Below are positions 1 through 5,297 of a stretch of 7,123 nt of DNA, one piece after another; positions within the stretch are counted from its first letter, which is position 1, and each line of letters begins with the position of its first letter. The position numbers and the translations under genes are program-made. The DNA comes from Acholeplasmataceae bacterium UBA5617 (GTDB lineage Bacteria; Bacillota_I; Bacilli_A; Acholeplasmatales; Acholeplasmataceae), in contig DIKN01000077.1 of assembly GCA_002424575.1 (NCBI GenBank), positions 1-7,123 of the forward strand, written 5' to 3'. Below the pieces are notes generated by a model. It saw nothing but the letters and a program-made list of their open reading frames with translations. It searched no databases and was not told where the DNA came from.

Positions 1-264
1 GATAGTGCACGCGAACCTTGGAATAATAAGGCTGCGGGTATCGTCTCTTATGGATCAGTCGGAGGAGCGCGTGCTGCCGAACACCTAAGAGGTATTTTGG
101 GAGAACTCCAAATTGCAGATGTTCGAGTTCATGTTGCATTATCGATGTTTACCGATTTCAAAGATTGGTCACTCTTTCAACCCCAATCCCTCCACTTAAG
201 CCATGTAAACGCCATGCTCGATCAACTGCTTTCATGGAGTAAGGCACTAAAGACGCTTCGATAA
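1..264 (+). CDS. NADPH-dependent FMN reductase family protein, C-terminal part (5' end outside window)
   Basis: The frame is open from the first base and ends at TAA 262-264, giving the last 87 residues of a protein whose start lies before the window. The piece begins DSAREPWNNKAAGIVSYGS, followed by VGGARAAEHLRGILGELQ and then HVALSMFTDF. This is the second half of the flavodoxin-like fold of SsuE/ChrR-type NAD(P)H:FMN reductases: the SYGSVGGARAAEHLR stretch is the conserved flavin-proximal loop and helix, and the tail (MLDQLLSWSKALKTLR) is the usual final helix. Such cytosolic enzymes reduce FMN or small acceptors such as quinones using NAD(P)H; the substrate cannot be told from this fragment. 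It is followed by 125 bp of spacer and then the ferredoxin gene, which has its own promoter, so the two are probably not one operon. I see no convincing terminator right after it. The family call is fairly secure; the exact activity is not. Confidence 0.85.
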   Translation, partial: DSAREPWNNKAAGIVSYGSVGGARAAEHLRGILGELQIADVRVHVALSMFTDFKDWSLFQPQSLHLSHVNAMLDQLLSWSKALKTLR

Positions 265-336
265 TTCATCAGATGATAAAGCCTATCCATATTCTTTCCA
301 TAAAAACAACTTATTTTCACTGGCAGGTTGTATTTC

Positions 337-364
337 TTGACATTTTTAGTTAAAATACTAATAT
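337..364 (+). promoter_or_regulatory. Sigma-A-type promoter of the ferredoxin gene
   Basis: A perfect -35 box TTGACA (337-342) is followed after 16 bp by TAATAT (359-364), a 5/6 match to the -10 box. Transcription would start near 371, leaving a leader of about 20 nt that carries the GGAGG ribosome site (376-380), 9 nt before the ATG at 390. The boxes are read directly; activity is inferred. Confidence 0.7.
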
Positions 365-389
365 ACGACACGTATGGAGGTTAGTAACG

Positions 390-557
390 ATGCCAAGAAG
401 AATTACTGATGTTTGTATCGCATGTGGCGCATGCCAAGCTGAATGCCCAGTAGACTGCATCTCTGAAGGTGACATCTACGTTATTGATGAAGATATTTGT
501 ATCGACTGCGGTGCTTGTCAAGCCGTTTGTCCAACAGATGCTATCATCGAAGTTTGA
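390..557 (+). CDS. 2[4Fe-4S] ferredoxin, clostridial type
   Basis: This 55-residue protein is a complete bacterial 8Fe-8S ferredoxin, a soluble low-potential electron carrier that serves enzymes such as pyruvate:ferredoxin oxidoreductase or hydrogenase. Two cluster motifs of the form CxxCxxCxxxCP are present: Cys9, 12, 15, 19 (CIACGACQAECP) and Cys37, 40, 43, 47 (CIDCGACQAVCP). They form the expected pseudo-twofold repeat, in which the last Cys of each motif binds the other cluster. One extra cysteine, Cys23, follows the first motif. The length is normal for the family (about 55). The ATG at 390 is chosen because GGAGG lies 9 nt upstream and the protein then starts MPRRITDVC, a typical N-terminus. 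The gene is monocistronic, with its own promoter (337-364) and terminator (575-595). Its redox partner is not visible nearby; the flavin reductase upstream is not clearly linked to it. Confidence 0.97.
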   Translation: MPRRITDVCIACGACQAECPVDCISEGDIYVIDEDICIDCGACQAVCPTDAIIEV

Positions 558-574
558 GTTGATTAAAAAACATT

Positions 575-600
575 AAGGAGCGACAATCGCTCCTTTTTGT
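575..600. terminator. Bidirectional Rho-independent terminator between convergent genes
   Basis: A perfect 9-bp stem, AAGGAGCGA (575-583) and TCGCTCCTT (587-595), closes a 3-nt CAA loop. On the plus strand it runs into TTTTTGTTTGTTT, ending the ferredoxin transcript. On the minus strand the run of A at 565-570 becomes a T tract shortly after the stem, so it can also end the lipoprotein transcript, whose stop codon is at 605. Confidence 0.9.
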
Positions 601-604
601 TTGT

Positions 605-1006
605 TTAGTTGATGGTGTATGTGAGTTGACCCTTCGCTTCATTTGCAACGATTCTGAGTCGATAAAATCCTTCATGTGAGGTAACGTAGTTATTGCCTTC
701 ATCAAGTAATAGAATGTCATTATCTTCGGTAACAAGAAAACATTGAAATTGGCCTTGGGTAATATCCATATCGAGAGTCAGTGTGAACGATCCTAATTGT
801 TGCCACCTTTTGAGGGTAAAAAGACCAGAGAAACGAGAAAATCGGATGGAACCATTTGTTTCTAACATGCCTATAAAAGAATACGTATCACCGGATTGAG
901 TCCATCGTGTTTCATCATGATATATTTCACCGTGCTCAGAAAATTGACATCCACATATCGTGATCACCATAACAATCATAAAAAGCAAGCATAAACCTTT
1001 TTTCAT
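605..1006 (-). CDS. Small predicted lipoprotein of unknown function
   Basis: This 133-residue protein has a classic export signal: Lys2-Lys3, a hydrophobic core (residues 4-17, LCLLFMIVMV and following) and a lipobox-like I17-C18-G19-C20. This suggests diacylglycerol attachment at Cys20 and anchoring on the outer face of the membrane. The mature part (about 113 residues) looks beta-rich: alternating hydrophobic strands such as FTLTLDMDI and QFQCFLV, then a conserved-looking ending EGFYRLRIVANEAKGQLTY, reminiscent of small beta-sandwich lipoproteins of Bacillota. I do not recognise a named family or ligand. The start ATG (1004-1006) is preceded by AAGGGGG, which overlaps the TAA stop of the TerB-like gene; the two genes lie 9 nt apart and are probably translationally coupled in one operon. 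The gene ends at the two-way terminator at 575-595. Confidence 0.8.
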   Translation of the reverse strand: MKKGLCLLFMIVMVITICGCQFSEHGEIYHDETRWTQSGDTYSFIGMLETNGSIRFSRFSGLFTLKRWQQLGSFTLTLDMDITQGQFQCFLVTEDNDILLLDEGNNYVTSHEGFYRLRIVANEAKGQLTYTIN

Positions 1007-1015
1007 AAATCCCCC

Positions 1016-1777
1016 TTAATTAACCTCGCTTTGTGCACGAAACAATTCATAGTATTCAACGTGTTCGTTCAAACGGTATCGAGCTTGTTTGAGAATTTCT
1101 TCAAAGTCTAGATGAAAATGAGCGAGAATTGGGAAAATGAAATCATATTCCTGTTCAGCAATTTTAAAATCAGCAATCGAGATAATCAGTAATTCTTCAA
1201 CTAAGCGAATGACGGCGTGTTTACTCATCGAGAAAACCGCCTGATAGAGTGTGTCTTTTGGTATGCGATAACGTTCGACTTCATCCAAATCAACACCCAT
1301 CATATTTGATAAAACAAGAAGCATCTGCAGCTCGCTTTGTCGAACGATTCCGTCAGCTTCAACCATATAATGTGCTAAGAAAACTAAGACCAATTGGTCG
1401 AGGGGTGTTAACTCAGTCATTTGGTTCATGGTTGAATAAAAGGTGCGATGATCTTGATCCTTCATATCATGAATGGCTGAAATGAATTTGAATAAGTCTT
1501 TCTCTTTTGCTTTCAACTGTCGATCTACAGACATCATCGTATAGCCCATACGCATGACTTCAAGCCATTTCTGAGAATCCATCTCATTGAATATTGACTT
1601 TAACTGTTCTTCTGTTAAAGATTCTACACCTCTTAGATCGAGTTTGATGCATTGTGAAAGCATCCATAACAGATTAATCTCTTCCATTTTAACTTCTAAA
1701 TCTGAGGTTATCACCATATTCAAAAAGGCCATGACTGCACGTTTTTCATCCTGTGTATACTGATCCATCAATGCCAT
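1016..1777 (-). CDS. TerB-like protein with two tandem repeats, function unknown
   Basis: This 253-residue, Met- and acid-rich, all-helical soluble protein has no signal peptide. Two halves align with each other: residues about 10-105, with AFLNMVITSDLEVKMEEINL, and about 125-223, with VFLAHYMVEADGIVRQSEL. Each half carries two short acidic turns (D26...E32/E33 and D85...E92; D142-G143...E149 and D203...E208), the pattern of TerB/DjlA-type domains, which use such Asp/Glu sites to bind metal. This is a pattern match by eye, and the first repeat is degenerate (no DG). TerB domains occur in tellurite- and stress-response systems and in membrane-associated complexes, but the role here is unknown. 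The frame extends upstream to a GTG at 1786, but that GTG is itself part of the GAGGTG ribosome site, so ATG 1777 is preferred. The protein is probably made from the same mRNA as the lipoprotein downstream. Confidence 0.7.
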   Translation of the reverse strand: MALMDQYTQDEKRAVMAFLNMVITSDLEVKMEEINLLWMLSQCIKLDLRGVESLTEEQLKSIFNEMDSQKWLEVMRMGYTMMSVDRQLKAKEKDLFKFISAIHDMKDQDHRTFYSTMNQMTELTPLDQLVLVFLAHYMVEADGIVRQSELQMLLVLSNMMGVDLDEVERYRIPKDTLYQAVFSMSKHAVIRLVEELLIISIADFKIAEQEYDFIFPILAHFHLDFEEILKQARYRLNEHVEYYELFRAQSEVN

Positions 1778-1783
1778 AGTATT

Positions 1784-1789
1784 CACCTC
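1784..1789 (-). promoter_or_regulatory. Ribosome binding site deciding the TerB-like gene start
   Basis: On the minus strand GAGGTG lies with GAGG 8 nt before ATG 1777, ideal spacing. Its last three bases are the in-frame GTG that would otherwise be the longest start. The sequence before that GTG (AAAAGAAAAC) offers no good site, so the ATG is favoured. Confidence 0.7.
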
Positions 1790-1799
1790 GTTTTCTTTT

Positions 1800-1828
1800 A
1801 TTATACCTCCATTTTAACAATAAAAAAA
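1800..1828 (-). promoter_or_regulatory. Possible promoter of the TerB-like/lipoprotein operon
   Basis: A perfect TATAAT (minus strand, 1805-1800) lies 22 bp upstream of the preferred ATG. The -35 position, with a 17-bp spacer, holds only TTTTTT (1828-1823), which is also the T tract of the upstream terminator, so the -35 is weak. The operon could instead be expressed by read-through of that terminator. Confidence 0.45.
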
Positions 1829-1842
1829 CACCTCTCGGTGTT
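1822..1842 (-). terminator. Rho-independent terminator of the structured RNA
   Basis: On the minus strand AACACC (1842-1837) and GGTGTT (1832-1827) form a 6-bp stem over a GAGA tetraloop, followed directly by a T tract (1826-1822). It lies just after the closing stem of the RNA element and before the TATAAT of the TerB-like gene, so it most simply ends the small RNA. It could also act as an attenuator for the downstream operon. Confidence 0.75.
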
Positions 1843-1994
1843 GATGATCATAAGCGCATTCCCCATAGATAACCCTACAAGAAAACAAAACATTAAATCA
1901 AACGTATAAGTTTATTGTTAAGAATGAATCGAGACACTTAATTCCCTAAAACAAAAGCGACCAATCAAATCAAACATTTATCTATGGGGAATAC
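1822..1994 (-). ncRNA. Putative structured small RNA, 6S-like in outline
   Basis: This stretch has no credible ORF but looks like a complete RNA gene of about 173 nt: promoter 2028-2001, start near G1994, terminator 1842-1822. Its two ends form a perfect 15-bp stem: ATTCCCCATAGATAA at 1992-1978 pairs with its exact complement at 1872-1858. The stem can grow outwards by alternating G-C and G-U pairs (1993-1996 with 1857-1854). The roughly 105 nt inside are U/G-rich on both flanks and A/C-rich in the middle, so the flanks cannot pair with each other and leave a large open region. Small internal helices are possible, such as TTAAG with CTTAA and AAAC with GTTT. A long closing stem, a big internal bubble, a length of 160-200 nt and its own terminator are features of 6S RNA, the RNA-polymerase-binding regulator. 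I cannot confirm conserved 6S nucleotides, and a cis-acting leader of the TerB-like operon is the main alternative. Confidence 0.55.
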
Positions 1995-2000
1995 ACCTCT

Positions 2001-2028
2001 ATTATACACCCATTTGATGAAATGTCGT
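2001..2028 (-). promoter_or_regulatory. Promoter of the structured RNA
   Basis: On the minus strand a perfect TATAAT (2006-2001) is preceded, after 16 bp, by ACGACA (2028-2023), a 4/6 match to TTGACA. The predicted start (around 1994) falls 2 nt before the perfect closing stem of the RNA, which supports pairing this promoter with that RNA. Confidence 0.6.
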
Positions 2029-2037
2029 CTTAAATAC

Positions 2038-2064
2038 AAAAAATGAGAGCCTAACGGTTCTCAT
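2038..2064 (-). terminator. Terminator of the KPY-repeat gene, overlapping its stop codon
   Basis: On the minus strand ATGAGAACC (2064-2056) and GGCTCTCAT (2051-2043) form a 9-bp stem with one A-C mismatch over a GTTA loop, followed by TTTTTG (minus-strand T tract 2043-2038). The ascending arm and loop include the last codons and most of the TAG stop (2053-2051) of the KPY-repeat gene, so coding sequence and terminator overlap. Confidence 0.8.
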
Positions 2065-2674
2065 CGTTTTTCTTATACGGCTTATCAAATGATTTTTTCT
2101 CGTATGGTTTCTTAAATTCAGATGAACGATTGGGATCATAAGGTTTCTTATATCCTTGATTTTCACCAGGCGTATAAGGCTTTTTGTAGGGTTGTCCTTC
2201 TCGTGGTGCATAAGGCTTACGTTCTTCACCCTCTTTGGGCTGATAAGGTTTGCGATATTCCGAACCTTCTCTAGGTGTATAGGGTTTACGTTCTTCGCCT
2301 TCTTTGGGTTGGTAAGGTTTACGATATTCTGAACCTTCTCTGGGAACGTAGGGTTTCTTCTCTTCACCATCACGTGGCGTATAAGGCTTTTTAAAACCTG
2401 GTGTCCGGGGAGGGTATGGCTTACGATCATCATCACCACGTCTTGCAAAAGCTTCACTTTTTGCCATCGAAATCATTGGTTCGTCATCGCTTTTCGTCAC
2501 TTCTTTTTTTTGACGTGGAAGTTTTGAACGCGTAAAACCCTTTTTGTCATCATTCTCTTCCATCAGTTCATGATAGGATTTTTTGCTTGATTCTTTGTAG
2601 TTCTTCACAGATTCGTTCTTTTCCTTTTTTTGTTTGTGTTCTTTTCTGTTCGCTTCAAAGAGCGATAAGAACAT
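2051..2674 (-). CDS. Highly charged KPY-repeat protein, function unknown
   Basis: This 207-residue protein has no signal peptide, membrane segment or recognised catalytic domain. Residues 1-80 are Lys/Glu-rich and probably helical then disordered (NRKEHKQKKEKN and following). Residues 85-200 hold eleven KPY triplets (at 85, 96, 107, 119, 130, 142, 153, 165, 177, 189, 198) spaced 9-12 residues apart, in units such as RKPYQPKEGEE and KKPYTPRDGEE. The composition (K, E, P, Y, R, G; almost no large aliphatics) predicts an extended, disordered chain. Similar basic tails occur on RNA helicases and other RNA-binding proteins, so nucleic-acid binding is a guess, not a finding. The ATG at 2674 is chosen because no earlier in-frame start exists and later ones lack ribosome sites; it too has no clear ribosome site and lies only a few bases after the predicted transcription start. 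Its own promoter and terminator suggest a single-gene unit. Confidence 0.75.
   Translation of the reverse strand: MFLSLFEANRKEHKQKKEKNESVKNYKESSKKSYHELMEENDDKKGFTRSKLPRQKKEVTKSDDEPMISMAKSEAFARRGDDDRKPYPPRTPGFKKPYTPRDGEEKKPYVPREGSEYRKPYQPKEGEERKPYTPREGSEYRKPYQPKEGEERKPYAPREGQPYKKPYTPGENQGYKKPYDPNRSSEFKKPYEKKSFDKPYKKNDENR
2075..2422 (-). repeat. In-gene tandem repeat array (KPY units), including two 69-bp copies
   Basis: The array encodes eleven KPY units. Within it, two adjacent 69-bp copies (2341-2273 and 2272-2204, minus) encode 23-residue blocks identical except for one residue (Thr133 against Ala156). The two DNA copies differ at 10 of 69 positions and nine of these are silent, which points to an old duplication kept at protein level. 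Confidence 0.9.
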
Positions 2675-2684
2675 CTTCGCAACT

Positions 2685-2713
2685 ATCTTATAATGATTGT
2701 ATCATTTTGTCAA
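2685..2713 (-). promoter_or_regulatory. Promoter of the KPY-repeat gene
   Basis: On the minus strand a perfect TTGACA (2713-2708) is followed after 17 bp by TAAGAT (2690-2685, 4/6), or after 15 bp by TATAAG (2692-2687, 5/6). An extended -10 TGATACAAT (2704-2696) is a further candidate. The first two place the start at about 2678-2680, leaving a leader of only 4-6 nt before the ATG at 2674. Confidence 0.6.
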
Positions 2714-2747
2714 CATAAGGATGAAATCTCATCACTTTTTTAAAAAT

Positions 2748-3473
2748 TTAGGGCAAAAGTGAGGCTGCAGCTTCATCAAGGATAATTGTACAATGCGGGT
2801 GCAATTGTAAAATGGAGGCTGGTAAATCCGGTGTGACTTCACCATGCATCATGCGATAGACAGCCTCTGCTTTTTCTTGACCGGATGCGATTAAAACGAT
2901 ATGCTTAGCTCTCATGATGTTTTTAATGCCCATGGTAATAGCGTGTGTGGGGACTAAATCAAGATGCCCAAAAAAGCGCGAGTTATCTTTTCGTGTTCGC
3001 TCATCGAGTTCGACAACAAATGTTTCATTGCCCAAAGGTGTCCCAGGTTCATTAAACCCGATATGTCCGTTAGAACCGATGCCCAAGACTTGTAGATCAA
3101 TTTGATTTTTTTTGAGTAATCGATTGTAATCTTTAGCAATCGTATCAATTTTGGCAATATCATTATCTGGGATATGAATATTTTCCTCTGGAATATCGAT
3201 ATGTTTAAAAAGATGTTCATTCATGAACGAAAAATAGCTTTGGGGGTGCTCTCTTTCAATCCCGACATACTCATCAAGATTGAACGTGGTGATCGATTGA
3301 AAAGATATTTTTCCTTGTTGATATGCTTCAATCAAGCGTTTATAGAGTCCAATGGGGGACGAACCTGTTGCGAATCCAAGTTTTGCACTGGGATTGTTTT
3401 GGATTAATTGAATGAAGATATCAGCAGCTTGGTTGGATACTTCCTGGTAGTCTTTGACAAGGATAAGTTCCAT
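2748..3473 (-). CDS. nagB: Glucosamine-6-phosphate deaminase
   Basis: This 241-residue cytosolic enzyme converts glucosamine-6-phosphate to fructose-6-phosphate and ammonia, feeding amino sugars into glycolysis. Family motifs are in order: phosphate-binding GFATGSSPIGLY (33-44), TFNLDEYVG (63-71) with the proton-abstracting Asp67, GIGSNGHIGFNEPG (131-144) with His137 and Glu142 of the ring-opening site, and HAITMGI (177-183). Asn135 stands where E. coli has Asp141, as is usual in Gram-positive enzymes. The length matches the short Bacillus/Streptococcus form (about 235-242) rather than the longer allosteric E. coli form (266). The open frame continues 37 codons upstream, but only into the out-of-frame end of murQ; ATG 3473 gives the standard N-terminus (MELILVKDY) and sits 4 nt after the murQ stop. 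Only a weak site (GTAGG) precedes it, so coupled translation is likely. It is the last gene of the recycling operon; no good minus-strand terminator follows it. Confidence 0.96.
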   Translation of the reverse strand: MELILVKDYQEVSNQAADIFIQLIQNNPSAKLGFATGSSPIGLYKRLIEAYQQGKISFQSITTFNLDEYVGIEREHPQSYFSFMNEHLFKHIDIPEENIHIPDNDIAKIDTIAKDYNRLLKKNQIDLQVLGIGSNGHIGFNEPGTPLGNETFVVELDERTRKDNSRFFGHLDLVPTHAITMGIKNIMRAKHIVLIASGQEKAEAVYRMMHGEVTPDLPASILQLHPHCTIILDEAAASLLP

Positions 3474-3477
3474 AGGG

Positions 3478-4380
3478 TTACCTACAATTCTTAAGTGATT
3501 CTCTGATGTTTCCGTTGTGTTCATCGAGCATCGCTTTGATCTGATTTTTATCTTCAATGTTTGACATGATACCAAAAATGGCATATTTGACAGAATGGTA
3601 TTTATTCAAATATGCTTCAGCTACTTCTTCACTGCATCCGGTGACTTCCATCACAATGTTGGTTGCCCGTGAGACAAGTTTGTTGTTGGACATTTGCACA
3701 TCAATCATCAAATTCTCATAGACTTTCCCGAGTTTAACCATGGATGCTGTCGTGATCATGTTCAAAATCAATTTCTGTGCTGTACCTGATTTCATGCGTG
3801 TTGAGCCCGTGAGTGGTTCTGCACCGGTGATCGCTTCAATGGGGTAATCAGCCACACGTGCGAGTTCAGAGTGTTCTGCTGATGTAATACAGGCTGTTTT
3901 CGCACCAATCGATTTTGCATATTCAATACCGCCGATAACATAAGGTGTTCGACCAGATGCTGCAATGCCAATGACGATATCTTGCGCTGATAAATGTTCT
4001 TTCTTTAAATCCTTGTGAGCTTGTTCTTTAGAATCTTCGACCCCTTCAATCGGATAACGAAGTGCTTTATCACCACCGGCGATAATGCCAATGACGGTAT
4101 CCGGATGAACACCAAACGTTGGAGGGCATTCTGAAGCATCAAGGACACCTAAACGACCGCTCGTTCCTGCGCCGATATAGATTAAGCGACCACCGTTTCG
4201 AAAAGCGTTGGTGACAAGATCGACAACCGCTGTGATCTGATCGAGTGCCTTTTCAACCGCGTATGGAACGGTTTTATCTTCATTGTTGATCATCTGCAAG
4301 ATGCTTTTTGTCGATGCAATGTCGATGTTTTTTGTATTTTCATTTCGTTTTTCGGTACTGATTTTACTGATATCTACCAT
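3478..4380 (-). CDS. murQ: N-acetylmuramic acid 6-phosphate etherase
   Basis: This 300-residue cytosolic enzyme cleaves the lactyl ether of MurNAc-6-phosphate, giving GlcNAc-6-phosphate and D-lactate, the step that joins cell-wall recycling to amino-sugar catabolism. It is a single SIS-domain protein. Visible motifs are the sugar-phosphate loop YIGAGTSGRLGVLDASECPP (68-87) with catalytic Glu84, the second catalytic Glu115 in PIEGVEDS (110-117), GIAASGRTPYVIGG (138-151) and TGSTRMKSGTAQK (191-203). Glu84 and Glu115 correspond to E. coli Glu83 and Glu114. The C-terminal helical region (about 245-300) is complete and the length is normal for the family. The start ATG 4380 is preceded by GAGGTGA, which lies inside the last codons of the kinase gene; the two genes overlap by 7 nt (ATGGTAG holds both start and stop). 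The order kinase-murQ-nagB supports a dedicated recycling operon. Confidence 0.97.
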   Translation of the reverse strand: MVDISKISTEKRNENTKNIDIASTKSILQMINNEDKTVPYAVEKALDQITAVVDLVTNAFRNGGRLIYIGAGTSGRLGVLDASECPPTFGVHPDTVIGIIAGGDKALRYPIEGVEDSKEQAHKDLKKEHLSAQDIVIGIAASGRTPYVIGGIEYAKSIGAKTACITSAEHSELARVADYPIEAITGAEPLTGSTRMKSGTAQKLILNMITTASMVKLGKVYENLMIDVQMSNNKLVSRATNIVMEVTGCSEEVAEAYLNKYHSVKYAIFGIMSNIEDKNQIKAMLDEHNGNIRESLKNCR

Positions 4381-5297
4381 GATGTCACCTCAGAAGTAAG
4401 TTTTTTTATGGCCAGACGATAAGCGCCGATGACCGCTTCATTTGGATGATCTTCCATCTCACTCAAAGGAAGGTTTTGCTTGATGTAGTCGATAAAAATA
4501 TTTTTGACAAAGGGGGCATTCAGGATGAATCCACCACGAAGCCCTATGCGTATCGTGCGTTGTGACTGAAATCGTTTAGAAGCCATCACCACCTGCAAAG
4601 CGAGTCCAATCGCTTCATCTTTTAGAAGCGTGTAAGCTTCTTCATCTGAGGCAAGTGCTGATTCTGAAATCACCTTTGCATAATGAGCAAGTTCTGTTTT
4701 CGTCTGACTATAAACAAAACTTACCAGGTCATCGCGTGTTTTGATTCCCATATGAGATGCAAGTGCACGTTGCATGGGTGAAAGAGAAATACCTTCATCA
4801 AAAGAGCGTGCCATTCGTTTCACACCTTCAATGACGAGATGATACGCAGAACCTTCATCCCCAAAGAGGTAACCATATCCTCCAAGTAATGTGGCATGAT
4901 TATCTTCGAGCATCATCACAGCACTACCAGTACCACCGATTGCCATGATGACGTGATCATCTATGTGTCGATCAATCGAGTAAAGAGCGATGAGTGCATC
5001 CGTGACGAGTTCTGCTTCAACATGATATCGTTTTTGAATTTGGTCAATGAGGTCATCTTTATTTTTGATTTTGGTAGCCCCTGATATCCCCATCATCACC
5101 ATGATGCGATCGCTCTTTTGAAGATTCTTGGTGAGCGCTTCAACGGTCTTCATGATATTTTCTGTTGCACGTTTTTCATCGATGGAAAAATTGGAAAATC
5201 CGAATTCTGCTCGTAAGCACTCTATTCCTTTTTCATTAAAAAGAACACCTAAAGTTTTGGTTCCTCCACCATCGATACCAATGATATAATTACTCAT
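4374..5297 (-). CDS. BadF/BadG-type sugar kinase, probably MurNAc/GlcNAc kinase (MurK-like)
   Basis: This 307-residue cytosolic protein belongs to the ASKHA superfamily, BadF/BadG/BcrA/BcrD branch, which includes N-acetylglucosamine kinases and Clostridium MurK. Motifs in order: phosphate-1 loop GIDGGGTKT (7-15), VTDALIALY (98-106) with the likely catalytic base Asp100, phosphate-2 loop IGGTGSAV (120-127), the hexosamine-kinase signature GGYGYLFGDEGSAY (139-152), and the adenosine-site loop LRGGF (253-257). The length fits the family (about 300-320). Sitting between nagZ and murQ, it should phosphorylate at C6 the free MurNAc, and perhaps the GlcNAc, released by NagZ and NamZ, supplying MurQ. 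This means that at least part of the sugar reaches the cytosol unphosphorylated rather than through a MurP-type PTS. It overlaps nagZ by 8 nt and murQ by 7 nt. Preference for MurNAc, GlcNAc or both cannot be read from the sequence, so no gene symbol is assigned. Confidence 0.88.
   Translation of the reverse strand: MSNYIIGIDGGGTKTLGVLFNEKGIECLRAEFGFSNFSIDEKRATENIMKTVEALTKNLQKSDRIMVMMGISGATKIKNKDDLIDQIQKRYHVEAELVTDALIALYSIDRHIDDHVIMAIGGTGSAVMMLEDNHATLLGGYGYLFGDEGSAYHLVIEGVKRMARSFDEGISLSPMQRALASHMGIKTRDDLVSFVYSQTKTELAHYAKVISESALASDEEAYTLLKDEAIGLALQVVMASKRFQSQRTIRIGLRGGFILNAPFVKNIFIDYIKQNLPLSEMEDHPNEAVIGAYRLAIKKLTSEVTSW

Noticed and set aside
1778..1786. GTG start at 1786 for the TerB-like gene
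   Set aside because: The GTG is part of the GAGGTG ribosome site that serves ATG 1777, and no good site precedes it.
1858..1992. Inverted repeats at 1858-1872 and 1978-1992 as ends of a miniature transposable element
   Set aside because: No target-site duplication flanks them, and a matching promoter and terminator on one strand fit an RNA gene better. A genome-wide copy search would settle this.
1822..1994. Signal recognition particle RNA or tmRNA as identity of the structured RNA
   Set aside because: The conserved SRP tip-loop sequence is not seen, and the length is far too short for tmRNA with no tRNA-like ends or tag ORF.
2002..2457. Minus-strand 151-codon ORF overlapping the KPY-repeat gene in another frame
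   Set aside because: It is a shadow frame of the repeat region, runs through the terminator and RNA promoter, and has no ribosome site or recognisable sequence.
2720..2741. Hairpin GATGA-AATC-TCATC followed by a T run
   Set aside because: The T run follows the stem on the plus strand only, where no gene needs ending, and the stem is just 5 bp. It does not terminate the minus-strand nag operon.
3069..3071. Asn135 in NagB where E. coli has a catalytic-site Asp141
   Set aside because: Gram-positive NagB proteins such as that of B. subtilis commonly carry NGHIGFNEPG here, so it is not a lesion.
3474..3584. A 37-codon N-terminal extension of nagB
   Set aside because: It lies in the out-of-frame end of murQ, resembles no NagB, and removing it gives the standard Gram-positive NagB start and length.
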